Source: Sinorhizobium fredii NGR234
GTDB lineage: Bacteria; Pseudomonadota; Alphaproteobacteria; Rhizobiales; Rhizobiaceae
Assembly: GCF_000018545.1 (NCBI RefSeq)
Contig: NC_012587.1
Coordinates: 1,984,001-2,048,000, forward strand
DNA: 64,000 nucleotides
Reading direction: 5' to 3'
The notes below the pieces were generated by a model, which was given only the letters and a program-made list of their open reading frames with translations, was not told the origin of the DNA and did no database searches. The translations under genes and the position numbers were made by a program. Positions 8,987 through 18,275 of this stretch are shown here, in pieces; positions within the stretch are counted from its first letter, which is position 1, and every line of letters starts with the position of its first letter.

Positions 8987-9016
8987 ATCAGAGCTCACTG
9001 CGAAGTGAGCTCTGAT
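8987..9016. terminator. Perfect 12-bp stem-loop downstream of barrel gene
   Basis: ATCAGAGCTCAC and GTGAGCTCTGAT pair perfectly around TGCGAA. There is no strong T tract after it, so it could be a terminator or an RNA-stabilising hairpin. Confidence 0.5.
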
Positions 9017-9153
9017 TGAGAATCGAACCGGTTGAGCTCGCGGCGGCTCTCGGGGAAACGTGCTGATCGGTACAGCCCAGTATATTCCAGGGCGGGCGCG
9101 ACATTACCGCCAAAATGACTGCGCCATAGGTGGGACATTTCACCGCTTCCTTG

Positions 9154-9182
9154 AAGGGCTCGCTTGCTGACAGCGGGCCCTT
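9154..9182. terminator. Putative terminator between convergent barrel gene and TRAP operon
   Basis: GGGCTCGC and GCGGGCCC form an eight-pair stem (one G-U) extended by A-T pairs, followed on the plus strand by TTTCTTTG. It could end transcripts from both sides. Confidence 0.5.
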
Positions 9183-9219
9183 TCTTTGACTCGAGACCGG
9201 GACGGTTCGGCGCGCCTGC

Positions 9220-10959
9220 TCAGCCGTAGAGATAGTTCGGCAGCCACAGTGTCATGCCGGGCCAGATATACATGATGATCATGCAGAGGATAACGATCAG
9301 CATGTAGGGCATCATGCCCGCGAAAATCTGCCTGAGCGTGACGTGCGGCGGAGAGACGCCCTTGAGATAGTAGGCGGACATGGCGACCGGGGGCGACAGG
9401 AAGGCCGCCTGGAGATTGACGAAGACGAGAACGCCCCAGACGATCGGATCGATGTCGAAGTGCCGGAGCATCGGCAGGAAGATCGGCACGAAGATGATGA
9501 TGATCTCCGTCCATTCGAGCGGCCAGCCCAGGATAAAAATGATCGCCTGCGACAGGATCATGAACTGCAGTGGTGTGAGATCGAGGGCGAGCACCCATTC
9601 CTCGACCAGCGCCTGTCCGCCGAGGATCGCGAAGACCGCGGAAAACAGCGCCGATCCGACAAAGAGCCAACAGACCATCGCCGTCGTCTTCGCCGTCAGG
9701 AACACCGCTTCCTTGGTCCGCTTCCAGTTGAGCGTTCCCGCCTGCAAAGCGAGCAGAAACGCCCCCGCCGCCCCGACCGCTGCGGATTCCGTCGCTGTCG
9801 TGATGCCGAAGAGGATGACGCCAAGCACGACGATGGTGAGGATGGCAAGCGGCATGACAGAGGAAGTCAAGAGCTTGACGACCTGTAGGCGTTCGGCCGT
9901 CATCTTGCGATAGTACCGGACGAGCAGGATGAGCGCGACCGCCGCCGCCAGCCCGAACCACAGGTAAAAGCCCGTCGCCGGTCCGTCGGCGCCGGTCGGC
10001 GCGGCATCTGCCGAAGGTGCTCCGAGTTCCTCCAGCCCCTCGGGCGCTTCGGCTTCAGCCCCCTCAGGATGGATGACCACATACCACCACACAAGCGCCA
10101 GCGTGCCCGAGGTCAACAGAAAGGGGACGAGCGCAGCGGCTGCATTCTTGAGAAGCTTCCAATAGGTAAGAGGTCCTTCTTCCGTCTCGATCGCCCATGC
10201 TCGCCGAGGTGAGAACAGCGCGGCAAGGAGCCCGACCAACATGTTGCGCGAATAAAGCGCCTCGAAGCGCCTCATCCAGGCCGGCACCGGGACACGAGTC
10301 TCTTCCTCGGGAAGGGCCGGCGCGATCTTCGGATTGAGCGCCGCCCAGCCAAGGACATAGGCAAGATAGAGAAGCGCGAGGAAGAAGCCCGGGAACATCG
10401 TCGCGGCATAGAGTTTGACCACCGATTGCCCGGCGACCGCCGCATAGACGATGATCATCACCGAGGGCGGGATCAGGATGCCGAGCGTGCCGCCGGCGGT
10501 GATGACCCCGGAGGCGAGCTTCACGTCATAGCCGGCGCGCAGCATCGGGTTCATGGCGATCACCCCCATCAGCACCACGACCGCGCCGACCAGGCCGCTG
10601 GCGATGCCCCAGAAGGTGCAGATGATCAGCGTCGTCACTGCGAGCGAAGCCGGCACCCGGCGGAAGGAAAGCTGGACGCTGTAGAACATCTTGTCGACCA
10701 GCGCGCCGCGCTCCATCACATAGCCCATCAGCACGAAGAGCGGGATGCAGATCAGCACGTCGTTGGTCATCGCCCCATAGGTGCGCTGGACCATGAGGTC
10801 GAAGACGCGGTTGTCGATCCAATGCTCGGCGGGATTGTAGAAGGCGTAGAAGCCGAAGACCATTCCGAGCCCCATCAGCGTGAAGGCCGTCGGAAATCCC
10901 ATCAGGATCACAACGACGATAAGCATCAGCATGGTCAATCCGAGAAACGGGTCGCTCAC
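9220..10959 (-). CDS. dctM: TRAP transporter large permease (DctM family)
   Basis: A 579-residue polytopic inner-membrane protein, the transport subunit of a sodium-coupled TRAP importer. Typical DctM features include an early FPTAFTLMGLGMVFG segment, IPLFVLMGYVMERG, and GGTLGILIPPSVMIIVYA. It is longer than the usual 425 or so residues because of a central Ala/Glu/Pro-rich stretch (about 300-325), as seen in the larger TRAP permeases. It starts with GTG whose GTGA overlaps the dctQ stop by four bases, indicating translational coupling. The operon order is dctP, dctQ, dctM on the minus strand. Confidence 0.93.
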   Translation of the reverse strand: MSDPFLGLTMLMLIVVVILMGFPTAFTLMGLGMVFGFYAFYNPAEHWIDNRVFDLMVQRTYGAMTNDVLICIPLFVLMGYVMERGALVDKMFYSVQLSFRRVPASLAVTTLIICTFWGIASGLVGAVVVLMGVIAMNPMLRAGYDVKLASGVITAGGTLGILIPPSVMIIVYAAVAGQSVVKLYAATMFPGFFLALLYLAYVLGWAALNPKIAPALPEEETRVPVPAWMRRFEALYSRNMLVGLLAALFSPRRAWAIETEEGPLTYWKLLKNAAAALVPFLLTSGTLALVWWYVVIHPEGAEAEAPEGLEELGAPSADAAPTGADGPATGFYLWFGLAAAVALILLVRYYRKMTAERLQVVKLLTSSVMPLAILTIVVLGVILFGITTATESAAVGAAGAFLLALQAGTLNWKRTKEAVFLTAKTTAMVCWLFVGSALFSAVFAILGGQALVEEWVLALDLTPLQFMILSQAIIFILGWPLEWTEIIIIFVPIFLPMLRHFDIDPIVWGVLVFVNLQAAFLSPPVAMSAYYLKGVSPPHVTLRQIFAGMMPYMLIVILCMIIMYIWPGMTLWLPNYLYG

Positions 10960-11624
10960 GGCTCCTCCTCACCCCCGAGACCGCGCTGCCGGGCCGCTTT
11001 TTCGATGTCCTGCGCCCGCTCGATCGCCGCTGCGCGAGCCTCGACGTCGACATGTTCGCTGTGGGCAAGCTGCTCGGCGACCACGTCCATCTCCTCGACG
11101 TCTTCCATCCGGCGCGGCCATTCCCCGGTCCTCAGGCAGGCGATGCAGCGGACGATCTCGGCGAGCCCCTGCAGCATCACGAGGGCGCCGGCCACGGGAA
11201 TGACCGTCTTGAAATAGTAGATCGGCGGCCCTTCCGCCGTTACGGTCGAGTGCTCACCGATGCGCCAGGAAAGGGCGGCATAGTCGTATCCGGCATAGAC
11301 GAGTGCTGCGACGCCCGGCAGGAAGAACAAGATATAAAGCGCAAGATCGAGCGCAGCCTGGGTGCGGGGTTTCAGCGAGCTGTAGATGAAATCACCGCGC
11401 ACATGGGCGTTCTGTGCCAGCGCATAGGCGCCGGCCAGCATGAACAGCGTGCCATAGAGCATGTTGCTCGCGTCGAAGATCCAGGCGGTCGGCGCATTCA
11501 TGATATAGCGCTTGAATACCTCGACGCAGACCAGCGTCATCAGACCGATGATCAGCCATGCGGCGGCCTTGCCGGCCCACACGCTGAGCTTGTCGATGCT
11601 GATGAGAAAATGCTGAACGTCCAC
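10956..11624 (-). CDS. dctQ: TRAP transporter small permease (DctQ family)
   Basis: About 222 residues from the GTG at 11624, which gives VDVQHFLISIDKLSVWAG and four membrane segments, the DctQ pattern. The open frame continues upstream to a GTG at 11660, but that start lacks a ribosome site. The chosen start has a run of ten G residues (plus-strand C tract 11629-11638) acting as the apparent Shine-Dalgarno. A C-terminal charged tail of about 60 residues (EEMDVVAEQ...GGEEEP) is longer than usual. Together with DctM it forms the membrane complex. Confidence 0.88.
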   Translation of the reverse strand: MDVQHFLISIDKLSVWAGKAAAWLIIGLMTLVCVEVFKRYIMNAPTAWIFDASNMLYGTLFMLAGAYALAQNAHVRGDFIYSSLKPRTQAALDLALYILFFLPGVAALVYAGYDYAALSWRIGEHSTVTAEGPPIYYFKTVIPVAGALVMLQGLAEIVRCIACLRTGEWPRRMEDVEEMDVVAEQLAHSEHVDVEARAAAIERAQDIEKAARQRGLGGEEEP

Positions 11625-11628
11625 GCGT

Positions 11629-11638
11629 CCCCCCCCCC
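11629..11638. repeat. Ten-base poly-G/C tract at the dctQ translation start
   Basis: On the minus strand ten consecutive G residues lie four bases before the likely GTG start. Length change by slippage would alter ribosome spacing, or the reading frame if the upstream start at 11660 is used. Confidence 0.85.
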
Positions 11639-11703
11639 GGATGCCCCACGCTCCGACCACGCGTCACCGGCACCGACCCGCTGACGCGTGAAAGGTGAGA
11701 AAG

Positions 11704-12846
11704 TCAGAGCGACTTCGCGACCCCCTCTTTCCCGAAATAGTGGTCGAACGCCAGCCGCCGTCCGACGAGGGTGTCCTGTTCCCACCGCGTGGCGCGCTCG
11801 GCAAAGGCGATCTGGGACTGGATCACCTCCTTGAACAGCGGGTTTTCAGCCGACTTCTTCTTCACCACCTCGTCGTAGACCTCGAGCTGCCTCTTGAGGA
11901 TCGCCTCCGGCGTCTTGTAGAACTTGACCTGATCGGTGGTCTGCATCTCCACATAGTCACGCGAGTAGCGGTCGATCGCCTTCCAGTGCATGTCCTGCGA
12001 GGCGGCTTCCGCCGCATTGGCGATGATCGCCTTTATCTGTTCCGGCAACTGGTCGTATCGCGCCTTGTTGAACAGAACTTCGAACTGCTCGGCATTCTGG
12101 TGATAGCTCTGCAGCATGCAGATCTTCGATACGTCCGGGAAACCGAGCACCCGGTCGGACGAGGCATTGTTGAACTCCGCCGCGTCGAGCAGGCCGCGAT
12201 CGAGCGCGGCGACGATCTCGCCGCCCGGCAGAGCGTTGACCGCCGCGCCGAGCCCGGTGAAGACGTCGATCGAGATGCCGACCGTGCGGAATTTGAGGCC
12301 CTGGATATCCTCGGCCTTGGCGACCGGCTTCTTGAACCAGCCGAGCGGCTGCGTCGGCATCGGCCCATAGAGGAACGAAACGACATTGGCGCCGATCGAT
12401 TCATAGAGCTTGGCAAGCAGGTCCTTGCCACCACCGTATTTATGCCAGGCGAGCAGCATGTTGGCATCCATGGCGAAGCCCGGCCCTGAACCCCAGAGCG
12501 CCAGCGCCGACTGCTTGCCGTAGTGGTAGGCGACGACGCCATGACCGCCGTCGAGCGTCCCTTGCGATACCGCATCGAGCAGGCCGAAGGCCGGCACGAC
12601 GGCGCCCGACGGCAGCACCTCGATCTTGAGATCGCCGCCCGTCATGTCGTTGACCTTCTTGGCAAAATCAATTGCGAACTCGTGAAAGATGTCCTTCGAC
12701 GGCCAGGTACTTTGCCAGCGCATGTTGGTCGGCCCTTGCGCCTTGACGACGCTAGGCGCCGCGACTGCCGCTGCGCCGGCCATGGCCGCGCCGCTCAAAA
12801 ATTGGCGACGCGATGTTCTCCCCCGGGTCCGGGTTCCTTGCTTCAT
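11704..12846 (-). CDS. dctP: TRAP transporter periplasmic solute-binding protein (DctP, TakP-like)
   Basis: A 380-residue protein. Residues 1-42 are a twin-arginine signal (SRRQFLSGA followed by an Ala-rich stretch), so export is probably via Tat. The mature part begins MRWQSTWPSKDIFHEFA and has the layout of the 2-oxo-acid/mannitol-chloroaromatic TRAP branch, including GLKFRTVGISIDVF and ALPGGEIVAALDRGLLDAAEF. I chose the ATG at 12846 because GGGAGG lies six bases upstream; the longer frame from 13017 adds an unrelated leader. First gene of the dctPQM operon. A monocarboxylate or 2-oxo-acid ligand is likely from the family but unproven. Confidence 0.9.
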   Translation of the reverse strand: MKQGTRTRGRTSRRQFLSGAAMAGAAAVAAPSVVKAQGPTNMRWQSTWPSKDIFHEFAIDFAKKVNDMTGGDLKIEVLPSGAVVPAFGLLDAVSQGTLDGGHGVVAYHYGKQSALALWGSGPGFAMDANMLLAWHKYGGGKDLLAKLYESIGANVVSFLYGPMPTQPLGWFKKPVAKAEDIQGLKFRTVGISIDVFTGLGAAVNALPGGEIVAALDRGLLDAAEFNNASSDRVLGFPDVSKICMLQSYHQNAEQFEVLFNKARYDQLPEQIKAIIANAAEAASQDMHWKAIDRYSRDYVEMQTTDQVKFYKTPEAILKRQLEVYDEVVKKKSAENPLFKEVIQSQIAFAERATRWEQDTLVGRRLAFDHYFGKEGVAKSL

Positions 12847-13102
12847 CTTTTCCTCCCAGAGCCTGCGCACATGAGGAACAGGTTTCCGCAGGCGATTCAA
12901 AGTTCTACGAGGCGGCACGCCCAATTCGAGGCGTCGCGCCCCAGTCGTTTCGAGCTGCTTCAAGAATACTCCTGAATGCTGCCCCACGCAAAGATTGCAG
13001 GAACAAGAAGGGAACACGGGTGTTTGAGGGACTGACTAGGAATATTGCGCCACGGCCGCGCATCTAATGCCGAAACGGCGCAATGCATTCGGAGGACATC
13101 CG

Positions 13103-14443
13103 ATGAAGACCGGCTTCCCGCGCAACTCACTCATCATCATCCTGGGCGCGCTTCTCGTGGGCTGCACCAGCGTCTCCGCGCAGCGCACCGGCGCAATCGC
13201 CGGGAGCGGTGGCTACGGCCCGAACCCCACGCTGCCGAAGCCAAGACCGACGCTGATCCCGACTATCAGGATTGCCGAGGCGAAAGGCTGGCCGGGAGGT
13301 GCGTTACCGCAGCCGGCTAAAGGGTTGAAAGTGAATGTCTTTGCATCCGGCCTGGACCACCCGCGTTGGCTGCATGTGCTGCCGAACGGCGACGTGCTGG
13401 TCGCCGAAAGCAATGCTCCGGAGAAGAAGAACAGCGGCTTCAGCCTTCGCAAGCTGGTCATGGGCGCCGCGATGAAACGGGCTGGCGCGGCGACGAAGAG
13501 TGCCAATCGCATCACACTGCTGCGCGACACGAATGGCGACGGCGTCGCCGATCTGCGCCGGCCGTTTCTCGAGGGGCTCAATTCGCCCTTCGGCATGACC
13601 TTGTCGAACGGCAGGCTTTACGTCGCCAACACCGATGCGCTGGTCGCCTTCCCCTATAGGAGCGGCCGGACCCGGATAACCGCAAGACCGGAAAAGATCG
13701 TCGATCTGCCAGCCGGTGATCTGAACCACCATTGGACCAAGGACGTCATCGCGAGCCCCGACGGTCGCAAGCTTTACGTTACGGTGGGCTCAAACAGCAA
13801 TGTCGGGGAGAACGGCATGGCGGCGGAGATAAACCGTGCAGGCGTGCTCGAGGTCGACCGGGCAAGCCGCCGCACCCGGGTGTTCGCCTCCGGGCTGCGC
13901 AATCCGAATGGCCTCTCCTGGAACCCTGAGAGCGGCGAGCTCTGGGTCGCCGTCAACGAGCGGGACGAGATCGGTGACGATCTTGTCCCGGATTATATGA
14001 CCTCTGTTCGCGCCGGCGGTTTCTACGGCTGGCCCTACAGCTACTTCGGCCAGAACGTCGACGCACGGGTCAAGCCGCAGCGCCCGGACCTCGTCGCCAG
14101 GGCGATCAAGCCCGACTACGCGCTTGGCTCGCATACCGCCTCGCTTGGGCTGACATTCTCCAAGAAAGCGAAGCTGGGGCCGAGCTACCGCAACGGCGCT
14201 TTCGTCGGCCAGCACGGCTCCTGGAACCGAAGCGTCTATAGCGGATACAAGGTCGTCTTCGTCCCATTCCGCAACGGCGAACCGAACGGCCCGCCGAGGG
14301 ACGTCCTCACCGGTTTCATCGGCCGCGACAACAAAGCGATGGGTCGGCCGGTCGGCGTTGCGATCGACAGGACGGGCGCCCTGCTCGTCGCCGACGACGT
14401 CGGCAACATCATCTGGCGCGTGACGCCGGCGAAGGGTCGGTAG
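13103..14443 (+). CDS. Sorbosone-dehydrogenase-like beta-propeller lipoprotein
   Basis: About 446 residues, starting at the ATG preceded by GGAGGA. The N-terminus is a lipoprotein signal with the lipobox LLVGC. The body matches the PQQ-dependent sugar/L-sorbosone dehydrogenase beta-propeller family: [59 protein letters not shown] and [12 protein letters not shown]. Such proteins oxidise sugars in the periplasm, although many homologues have no tested substrate. It is divergent from the TRAP operon with about 250 bases between starts, so shared regulation is possible. Confidence 0.85.
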   Translation: MKTGFPRNSLIIILGALLVGCTSVSAQRTGAIAGSGGYGPNPTLPKPRPTLIPTIRIAEAKGWPGGALPQPAKGLKVNVFASGLDHPRWLHVLPNGDVLVAESNAPEKKNSGFSLRKLVMGAAMKRAGAATKSANRITLLRDTNGDGVADLRRPFLEGLNSPFGMTLSNGRLYVANTDALVAFPYRSGRTRITARPEKIVDLPAGDLNHHWTKDVIASPDGRKLYVTVGSNSNVGENGMAAEINRAGVLEVDRASRRTRVFASGLRNPNGLSWNPESGELWVAVNERDEIGDDLVPDYMTSVRAGGFYGWPYSYFGQNVDARVKPQRPDLVARAIKPDYALGSHTASLGLTFSKKAKLGPSYRNGAFVGQHGSWNRSVYSGYKVVFVPFRNGEPNGPPRDVLTGFIGRDNKAMGRPVGVAIDRTGALLVADDVGNIIWRVTPAKGR

Positions 14444-14638
14444 ACCGCTCCACAAACAGCTCCATCTCGATGGCGAAAGCCCGCGGTGGACACCCCTCTC
14501 TGCCGTTGCTACTCTTCGCAGGTGGGCCGAGGGACGGCTGCCTGGCGGTTTCGCGCCTCATTTCCTGGAAACCGTCGCGCCCGTGACTTGAGTTGAATCA
14601 CTCCAGATCGGCGTGATTTCAAACGAGGAGGTTGCCGC

Positions 14639-16411
14639 ATGAGGCGGCTGGCAGCGATCCTGGATGCGGATGTCGTCGGCTACAGCCGCCTGATGGGGCT
14701 CGACGAGGCGGGAACCTTCAGCGCGCTGAAGGCCTGCCGCAGCACCCTGATCCTCCCGACAATCGCCGCGCATAGCGGCCGGATCGTAAAGCAGACGGGC
14801 GACGGCTTGCTGGCGGAATTCGCGAGCGTTGTCGATGCCGTCGGCTGCGCCATGACAATCCAGCAGATGATGCCGCAGCACAACGAAAAGGGCAGCACCC
14901 AGCGCTTGGAACTGCGTATCGGCATCCACCTCGGCGACGTCTTTGTCGAAGACGACGACATCCATGGCGACGGCGTTACCGTCGCGGCGCGCCTCCAGGA
15001 AATCGCTCCGCCCGGCGGAATCTGCGTTTCGCAGCAGGTCCATGATCACGTCGCGTCCAAGCTTCATTTCCCGGCCACCGATTTCGGCAAGCGGACACTC
15101 AGCGACGTGCGTGGCCCCGTTCGCATCTGGGGATGGCAACCGGGTGGGACGCCTGAGCCCGCCCCGGCCGCGCCGCCGCCGGACGAACGGCCGCTACAGG
15201 AGCGTCAGCGCCCTTCGATTGCCGTCCTGCCCTTCGTCAACCTCTCGAGCGTCGGCGAGCAGGAACATTTTTCCGACGGTTTTACGGAAGAATTGATCGC
15301 GACGCTCGCCCGCTGCCGCTGGCTCAGGGTGGTGGCCCGCAATTCATCCTTCACCTACAAGGGCAAGTCCGTCGACGTCAGGAAGGTGGCGGAGGACCTT
15401 GGCGTCAAATACGTCATCGAGGGCAGCGTTCGCCACTCCGGGAACCGCATCCGGATTACCGCCCAGTTGCTGAGCGGCGAAAGCGGCATGCTGCTCTGGG
15501 CGGAGCGCTATGACCGCACGCTCGACGATATTTTCGTCCTGCAGGACGAGATCGCCGGCCAGATCACCGGCACCGTCGAGCCGGAACTCGGGATCATCGA
15601 ATTCGCGGCGCTGCGTGGCCATCCCACCGCCGACATGGATGCCTGGAACATCTATCTGAAGGGCCTCTGGCACCTCTACAAGTTCAACATCGACGATCTG
15701 AAGACCGCCAAGCAACTCTTCGAGCGGGCTATCGGCCTCGAGCCCACCTTCGCGCAGGCCCATGCGCGGCTTGCCTATGTCCATATCCAGCTCGGCTGGT
15801 ACGGGCCGCTGGAGGAACGGGCCGAGCGGATCGGCGACGCCATTAGGCTCGCCGAGCGGGCGATCGCCCTCGACAGCCGCGAGCCGGCAGCGCATCTGGC
15901 GCTCGGCCGGGCGCTGGCGCTCGGCGGCCAGCCGGAGCGCGGCATCGACCATCTGCGCAACGCGCTCCGGCTCGATCCGAGTTTCGCCCAGGGCCATTTC
16001 GCCCTCGGCCAGGCGCTTTGCTATGTCGAGCGTCCGGAAGAAGGCATCACCGCGATCAACGAGGCTTTCCGGCTGAGCCCGCGCGATCCGCATCTCTGGA
16101 CCTTCCACAACATGCTGGCGATCGCCCACTATCAGGCGGGACGGCTTGCGGAATCGGTTGCCGCGGCCCGCGCCTCGCTGCGCCAGGAAAACGTCACCTT
16201 CTGGCCCGCCATGGTGCTGGCAGCCGCCCTCGGCGCCGAAGGCCCGAGCGTCGAAGCAGGTGAAGCCGTTGCCGCCCTTCTTTGCCGGCGACCGGACCTG
16301 ACGGCCGACAAGGCGCGGGCCGAATTCTATTTCGGCAGCCTGCCGGCCATGCCGGAGCATTTCATCGATCGCTTCGTCGACGATCTGCGCCACGCTGGCC
16401 TAAAGGCTTAG
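14639..16411 (+). CDS. Class III adenylate/guanylate cyclase with TolB-like and TPR domains
   Basis: 590 residues. The N-terminal 170 residues form a class III nucleotide cyclase domain: LDADVVGYSRLMG with a metal Asp, GDGLLAEF, GIHLGDVFVEDDDI and GDGVTVAARLQE. A proline/alanine linker leads to a TolB-like segment (SIAVLPFVNLSS... FSDGFTEELIATLAR) and then several TPRs (about 340-590). No signal peptide. GAGGAGG precedes the start. The effector half is clearly related to that of the SARP regulator at 2550-4574. This architecture is common and multi-copy in rhizobia. Whether it makes cAMP or cGMP cannot be read from the sequence. Confidence 0.9.
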   Translation: MRRLAAILDADVVGYSRLMGLDEAGTFSALKACRSTLILPTIAAHSGRIVKQTGDGLLAEFASVVDAVGCAMTIQQMMPQHNEKGSTQRLELRIGIHLGDVFVEDDDIHGDGVTVAARLQEIAPPGGICVSQQVHDHVASKLHFPATDFGKRTLSDVRGPVRIWGWQPGGTPEPAPAAPPPDERPLQERQRPSIAVLPFVNLSSVGEQEHFSDGFTEELIATLARCRWLRVVARNSSFTYKGKSVDVRKVAEDLGVKYVIEGSVRHSGNRIRITAQLLSGESGMLLWAERYDRTLDDIFVLQDEIAGQITGTVEPELGIIEFAALRGHPTADMDAWNIYLKGLWHLYKFNIDDLKTAKQLFERAIGLEPTFAQAHARLAYVHIQLGWYGPLEERAERIGDAIRLAERAIALDSREPAAHLALGRALALGGQPERGIDHLRNALRLDPSFAQGHFALGQALCYVERPEEGITAINEAFRLSPRDPHLWTFHNMLAIAHYQAGRLAESVAAARASLRQENVTFWPAMVLAAALGAEGPSVEAGEAVAALLCRRPDLTADKARAEFYFGSLPAMPEHFIDRFVDDLRHAGLKA

Positions 16412-16430
16412 CTTCGTACAGAGCAGGCGC

Positions 16431-16570
16431 GCCCCTCATCCGGCCTGCCGGCCACCTTCTCCCCGCACGCGGGGCGAAGGGAACTCGCGGCGCCCTCTGA
16501 AATCCCCTCTCGCCGCTGCAAATCCCTTCAACGGGGCGCAGGAGACCCGCGGCGCCCTCTGAAGTCCCCT
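16431..16570. repeat. Rhizobial-type palindromic intergenic repeat, left part
   Basis: CCCCTCATCCGGCCTGCCGG leads into CCTTCTCCCCGCACGCGGGG, then two near-copies of CGCGGCGCCCTCTGAARTCCCCT (at about 16488 and 16550). A related complete copy is at 38062-38170. The continuation appears after the IS110 element at about 18146. Confidence 0.75.
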
Positions 16571-18145
16571 GTACCTTTTTCCGGCGGTTCTTGGGTTGCA
16601 CGCCGTCGTCGCGTGTCGTGCGAAGTGAAGCGTAGCGGAATGAAGCATGACCCGCGACGATGGCCGAAATTGGCGTAGCCTTCCTGAACCGAGCCGATTC
16701 GTCGGGAGCAACCAATTGTCCCCTGTGGCCCGACCACCTGGAGAGGACGCGTGCCCCGTCGGATTGGCCGTGATCGATGCCCCGTGGGGAGTCCGCGCCG
16801 GAGCTGTATCCGTTTCCGAGCGCCAGTACAGGGATCGGCGAAGATCGCGGTGGCTCGCAGGCTTGGACGAGGAGAAGGGATGACCGATCAGAAACAATTC
16901 TATGCCGGCGTCGACTGGGCGTCGGAGAGCCATCATGTGTTCCTCACGGATGGTGATGGCCGGAAAATCGGCGAAAGGGTCTTCAGGCACGGCGGCGAAG
17001 GGCTCGCCGAGCTGGCGGCCTGGCTGACGGCAACCAGCGGTGCAACCGAGGCCGGGCAAATCCAGGTCGCGATCGAGGTGCCGCACGGGCCCGTGGTCGA
17101 GACGCTGATCGAGCGCGGCTGCCAGGTGCATGCCATCAACCCGAAACAAATGGATCGCTTTCGCGACCGGTTCACCCTGGCCGGCGCCAAGGACGACAGC
17201 CGCGATGCCGAAGTGATGGCCTCGGCCTTGCGCACCGATCGCCGGTGCTTCCGGCTGCTCGCCGCCGCCGATCCTGTCGTCATCGAATTGCGCGAATGGT
17301 CGCGCATGGCCGAGGACCTCGGCGCCGAGCGCAACCGGTTGACCAACCGCATGCGCGAGCAGCTCTGGCGCTACTTTCCTGCGCTGCTCGAGCTCGAAAA
17401 CGACCTCGGGGCCGAGTGGCTGCTCGATCTCTGGGAAGCCGGGCCGACGCCGGCCAAAGCCGCGCGGATCCGCGCGGCGACGATCGCCAAGCTTCTCAAA
17501 CGCAACCGCATCCGCCGCGTCGACGCCACCCATGTGCTCGCCGTGCTGCGCACGCCGCCCGTCAAGGTCGCCGCCGGGACGACCGAAGCCGCCAGCGCCC
17601 ACATTGCCACGCTCATTGCCCGCATTCGCCTCGTGAACCGGCAGCTCAAGCAAGCGCATCAGCGGCTCGATACCCTGACTGCCCGCCTTGTCCCGACCGA
17701 GGAGACCGAGCCGGGGCAGAGGAAGCAGCATGACGTGGAGATCCTCGCATCCTTGCCGGGAGTGGGAAGGATCGTCCTCGCCACGCTGCTCGCAGAAGCC
17801 TTCGATGCCCTGCAGCGACGTGACCACGCCGCCTTGCGCAGTTTGACAGGAGTCGCGCCCGTTACCAAGCGGTCCGGCAAGAGCTGCATCGTCATCAGAA
17901 GACAGGCCTGCCACGACCGGCTCGCCAACGCCATGTACCATTGGGCACGCGTCGCCATTCAGCACGACTCTCGGAGCCGTTTGAAGTACGCCGCCCTTCG
18001 AAGCCGAGGTCACAGCCACGGTCGTGCCCTGCGATCCGTCGCCGACCGCCTCCTCAACGTCGCATGCGCAATGCTGAAAACCGGCACCACCTTCAATCCT
18101 TCCTTGGCCGAGCAGAAACTCTCTTGCTAAACGGTGGGGAGTCCT
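16569..18145 (+). mobile_element. IS110-family insertion sequence, boundaries inferred
   Basis: The element carries the IS110-type transposase and about 310 bases of upstream non-coding DNA. IS110 elements lack clear inverted repeats. I inferred the ends from interruption of the intergenic repeat: GAAGTCCCCT at 16561-16570 on the left and GAGTCCTCTCCCC at 18140-18152 on the right share AGTCC and a CT dinucleotide, which would fit the short core used by these recombinases. The exact ends are uncertain by several bases. Confidence 0.65.
16880..18130 (+). CDS. IS110-family transposase
   Basis: 416 residues from the ATG at 16880 (GGAGAAGGG just upstream). The N-terminal DEDD RuvC-like domain begins FYAGVDWASESHHVFL, with GAKDDSRDAEVMASALRTD as a later acidic motif. 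The C-terminal Tnp2 domain includes LASLPGVGRIVLATLLAEAFDAL and LTGVAPVTKRSGKS. These recombinases act through a serine in the C-terminal domain, and are guided by a structured RNA from the element's own non-coding end. The gene looks intact. The open frame upstream to 16751 lacks a ribosome site and was not used. Confidence 0.92.
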   Translation: MTDQKQFYAGVDWASESHHVFLTDGDGRKIGERVFRHGGEGLAELAAWLTATSGATEAGQIQVAIEVPHGPVVETLIERGCQVHAINPKQMDRFRDRFTLAGAKDDSRDAEVMASALRTDRRCFRLLAAADPVVIELREWSRMAEDLGAERNRLTNRMREQLWRYFPALLELENDLGAEWLLDLWEAGPTPAKAARIRAATIAKLLKRNRIRRVDATHVLAVLRTPPVKVAAGTTEAASAHIATLIARIRLVNRQLKQAHQRLDTLTARLVPTEETEPGQRKQHDVEILASLPGVGRIVLATLLAEAFDALQRRDHAALRSLTGVAPVTKRSGKSCIVIRRQACHDRLANAMYHWARVAIQHDSRSRLKYAALRSRGHSHGRALRSVADRLLNVACAMLKTGTTFNPSLAEQKLSC

Positions 18146-18234
18146 CTCCCCGCATGCGGGGCGAGGTTAGCCTCGGGTTTAACCCGAGGAAAGGGCAAAT
18201 ATACGCCACTTCCGAACGGGGCTTGTCGAACCAA
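18146..18234. repeat. Repeat remnant and hairpin between IS110 and ftsZ2
   Basis: CTCCCCGCATGCGGGGCGAGG continues the interrupted repeat, followed by the perfect palindromic hairpin CCTCGGGTTTAACCCGAGG (18171-18189). This hairpin may terminate the convergent ftsZ2 transcript. Confidence 0.6.
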
Positions 18235-18275
18235 CTACTGCAGCGTCCGCACCGGCGCGGCCGCCGGCTGGCCGT

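Larger units (their letters stand above)
8782..9219. other. Intergenic region with two hairpins
   Basis: No gene recognised. It carries a perfect 12-base-pair hairpin and a second GC-rich hairpin, listed separately, between the convergent barrel gene and the TRAP operon. Confidence 0.6.
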
